Origin: Bacillota bacterium
GTDB lineage: Bacteria > Bacillota > Clostridia > Lachnospirales > Lachnospiraceae
Reading direction: 5' to 3'
DNA length: 5,486 nucleotides
NCBI GenBank assembly: GCA_023398375.1
Contig: JAEWSH010000103.1
Location: forward strand, 1 to 5,486
Shown: positions 5,320-5,486 of the stretch, one piece after another
Numbering within the stretch: the first letter of the stretch is position 1
How the letters are laid out: every line of letters begins with the position of its first letter
Notes under the pieces: model-generated
What the model was told of the DNA's origin: nothing
The model's input: the letters and a program-made list of their open reading frames with translations, nothing else
The model's database searches: none
Position numbers and translations under genes: made by a program

Positions 5320-5406
5320 ATTCTGGAACATACATATGCCAGGACAAACAGCAGGCGGCACCAGCTCGGCACCGTCTTGTAAAACCGTACCCCGGCTAGC
5401 TTTTTT
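5320..5406. repeat. Right copy of the diverged repeat
   Basis: Partner of 77-161 in direct orientation, with shared blocks ATATGCCAGG, CAGGCG, CAGCTCGG and AAAACC. At the left end this repeat follows the foldable segment; here it precedes it, so the two window ends read like successive phases of one repeating or circular arrangement. Limits approximate. Confidence 0.55.
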
Positions 5407-5411
5407 TGAGA

Positions 5412-5479
5412 GAGAAAGTCGGAGTGGTGAGAGGGGGGACCCGCCGCAGCGGGGGGGAGAGAGGCGAGGTGACTTTCTC
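5412..5479. repeat. Inverted repeats around a G-rich tract
   Basis: GAGAAAGTC (5412-5420) pairs with GACTTTCTC (5471-5479). Between them lie a small hairpin, CCCGC/GCGGG (5440-5453), and runs of six and seven or more G. This kind of structured, strand-asymmetric DNA occurs at transfer origins and element ends; the role here is unknown. Confidence 0.5.
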
Positions 5480-5486
5480 CGTGAGC
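5455..5486. repeat. Right copy of terminal direct repeat
   Basis: Matches 1-32 at 31 of 32 bases in the same orientation and is cut by the window end, so the true repeat may be longer. If the molecule were circular, joining here would rebuild the full nested hairpin seen at 2-71. Confidence 0.85.

Larger units (their letters stand above)
4997..5486 (+). pseudogene. Truncated helix-turn-helix protein running into the right repeat
   Basis: From about 4997 the frame reads a winged-helix-like DNA-binding motif: LKETGLAESTVRAALKALD is a clear helix-turn-helix with recognition helix, followed by AGLLYIQRCKKRNG (wing) and SSNSYLPL. This resembles the HTH_36-type domains of plasmid and transposon regulators or replication proteins; the family is inferred from pattern only. 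The usual N-terminal part is missing: upstream in frame lie a promoter, a hairpin and non-protein-like sequence. The frame stays open to the window end because it crosses the diverged repeat (5320-5406) and the G-rich terminal repeat, so the last 60 or so residues are probably not native. GTG at 4997 is only the first plausible codon. Base composition is far more GC-rich than the genes to its left, pointing to a separate origin. Confidence 0.6.

Noticed and set aside
4937..5347. 136-codon minus-strand frame
   Set aside because: Opposite a recognisable helix-turn-helix coding stretch and a hairpin; length is explained by GC-rich DNA lacking stops.
1..5486. CRISPR array, tRNA or rRNA genes
   Set aside because: No regularly spaced repeats and no tRNA- or rRNA-like sequence were seen on either strand.

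Overview
The window looks like a mosaic accessory region from a low-to-mid GC Firmicute, most likely a gut-type clostridium. This is an inference from AGGAGG-type ribosome binding sites, TTGACA/TATAAT-type promoters, T-tailed terminators and the protein families present; no marker gene fixes the taxon. Base composition changes several times: GC-rich ends, an AT-rich two-component block, and AT-rich decayed DNA in the middle.

Layout. (1) 1-161: a GC-rich foldable segment (nested hairpins 2-71) followed by a diverged repeat; both have partners at the right end, where the last 32 bases match the first 32 at 31 positions. (2) 162-470: no gene recognised. (3) 471-2241, minus strand: a two-gene signalling operon, a response-regulator protein with no DNA-binding domain followed, with a TTGA stop/start overlap, by a cysteine-rich histidine kinase. 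The kinase is split by a one-base shift at an A6 run between its phosphoacceptor-histidine half and its ATPase half. (4) 2483-2747: a 20-bp-stem inverted repeat and about 200 bases of unexplained sequence. (5) 2748-3490, plus strand: remains of an ImmA/IrrE-type metalloprotease gene with several lesions, overlapping a short downstream gene disrupted by an exact 8-bp tandem duplication. (6) 3506-4852: a promoter with a 12-bp palindrome in its spacer, a small three-helix membrane protein, a secreted protein with a hydrophobic hairpin, and a strong terminator. (7) 4927-5486: an extended -10 promoter, a hairpin and a truncated winged-helix-like gene whose frame runs into the right-hand repeat and off the window.

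How it may work. The regulator and kinase form a phosphotransfer module whose output is not a conventional transcription factor, and no effector remains beside it. The membrane protein and secreted protein look co-transcribed, in an arrangement like a secreted toxin or peptide with its immunity or export partner, but neither belongs to a family I recognise. The repeats, gene fragments and broken protease indicate repeated insertion and decay. The most interesting items are the split kinase with its unusual regulator, the membrane/secreted pair behind a palindromic promoter, and the near-identical window ends.
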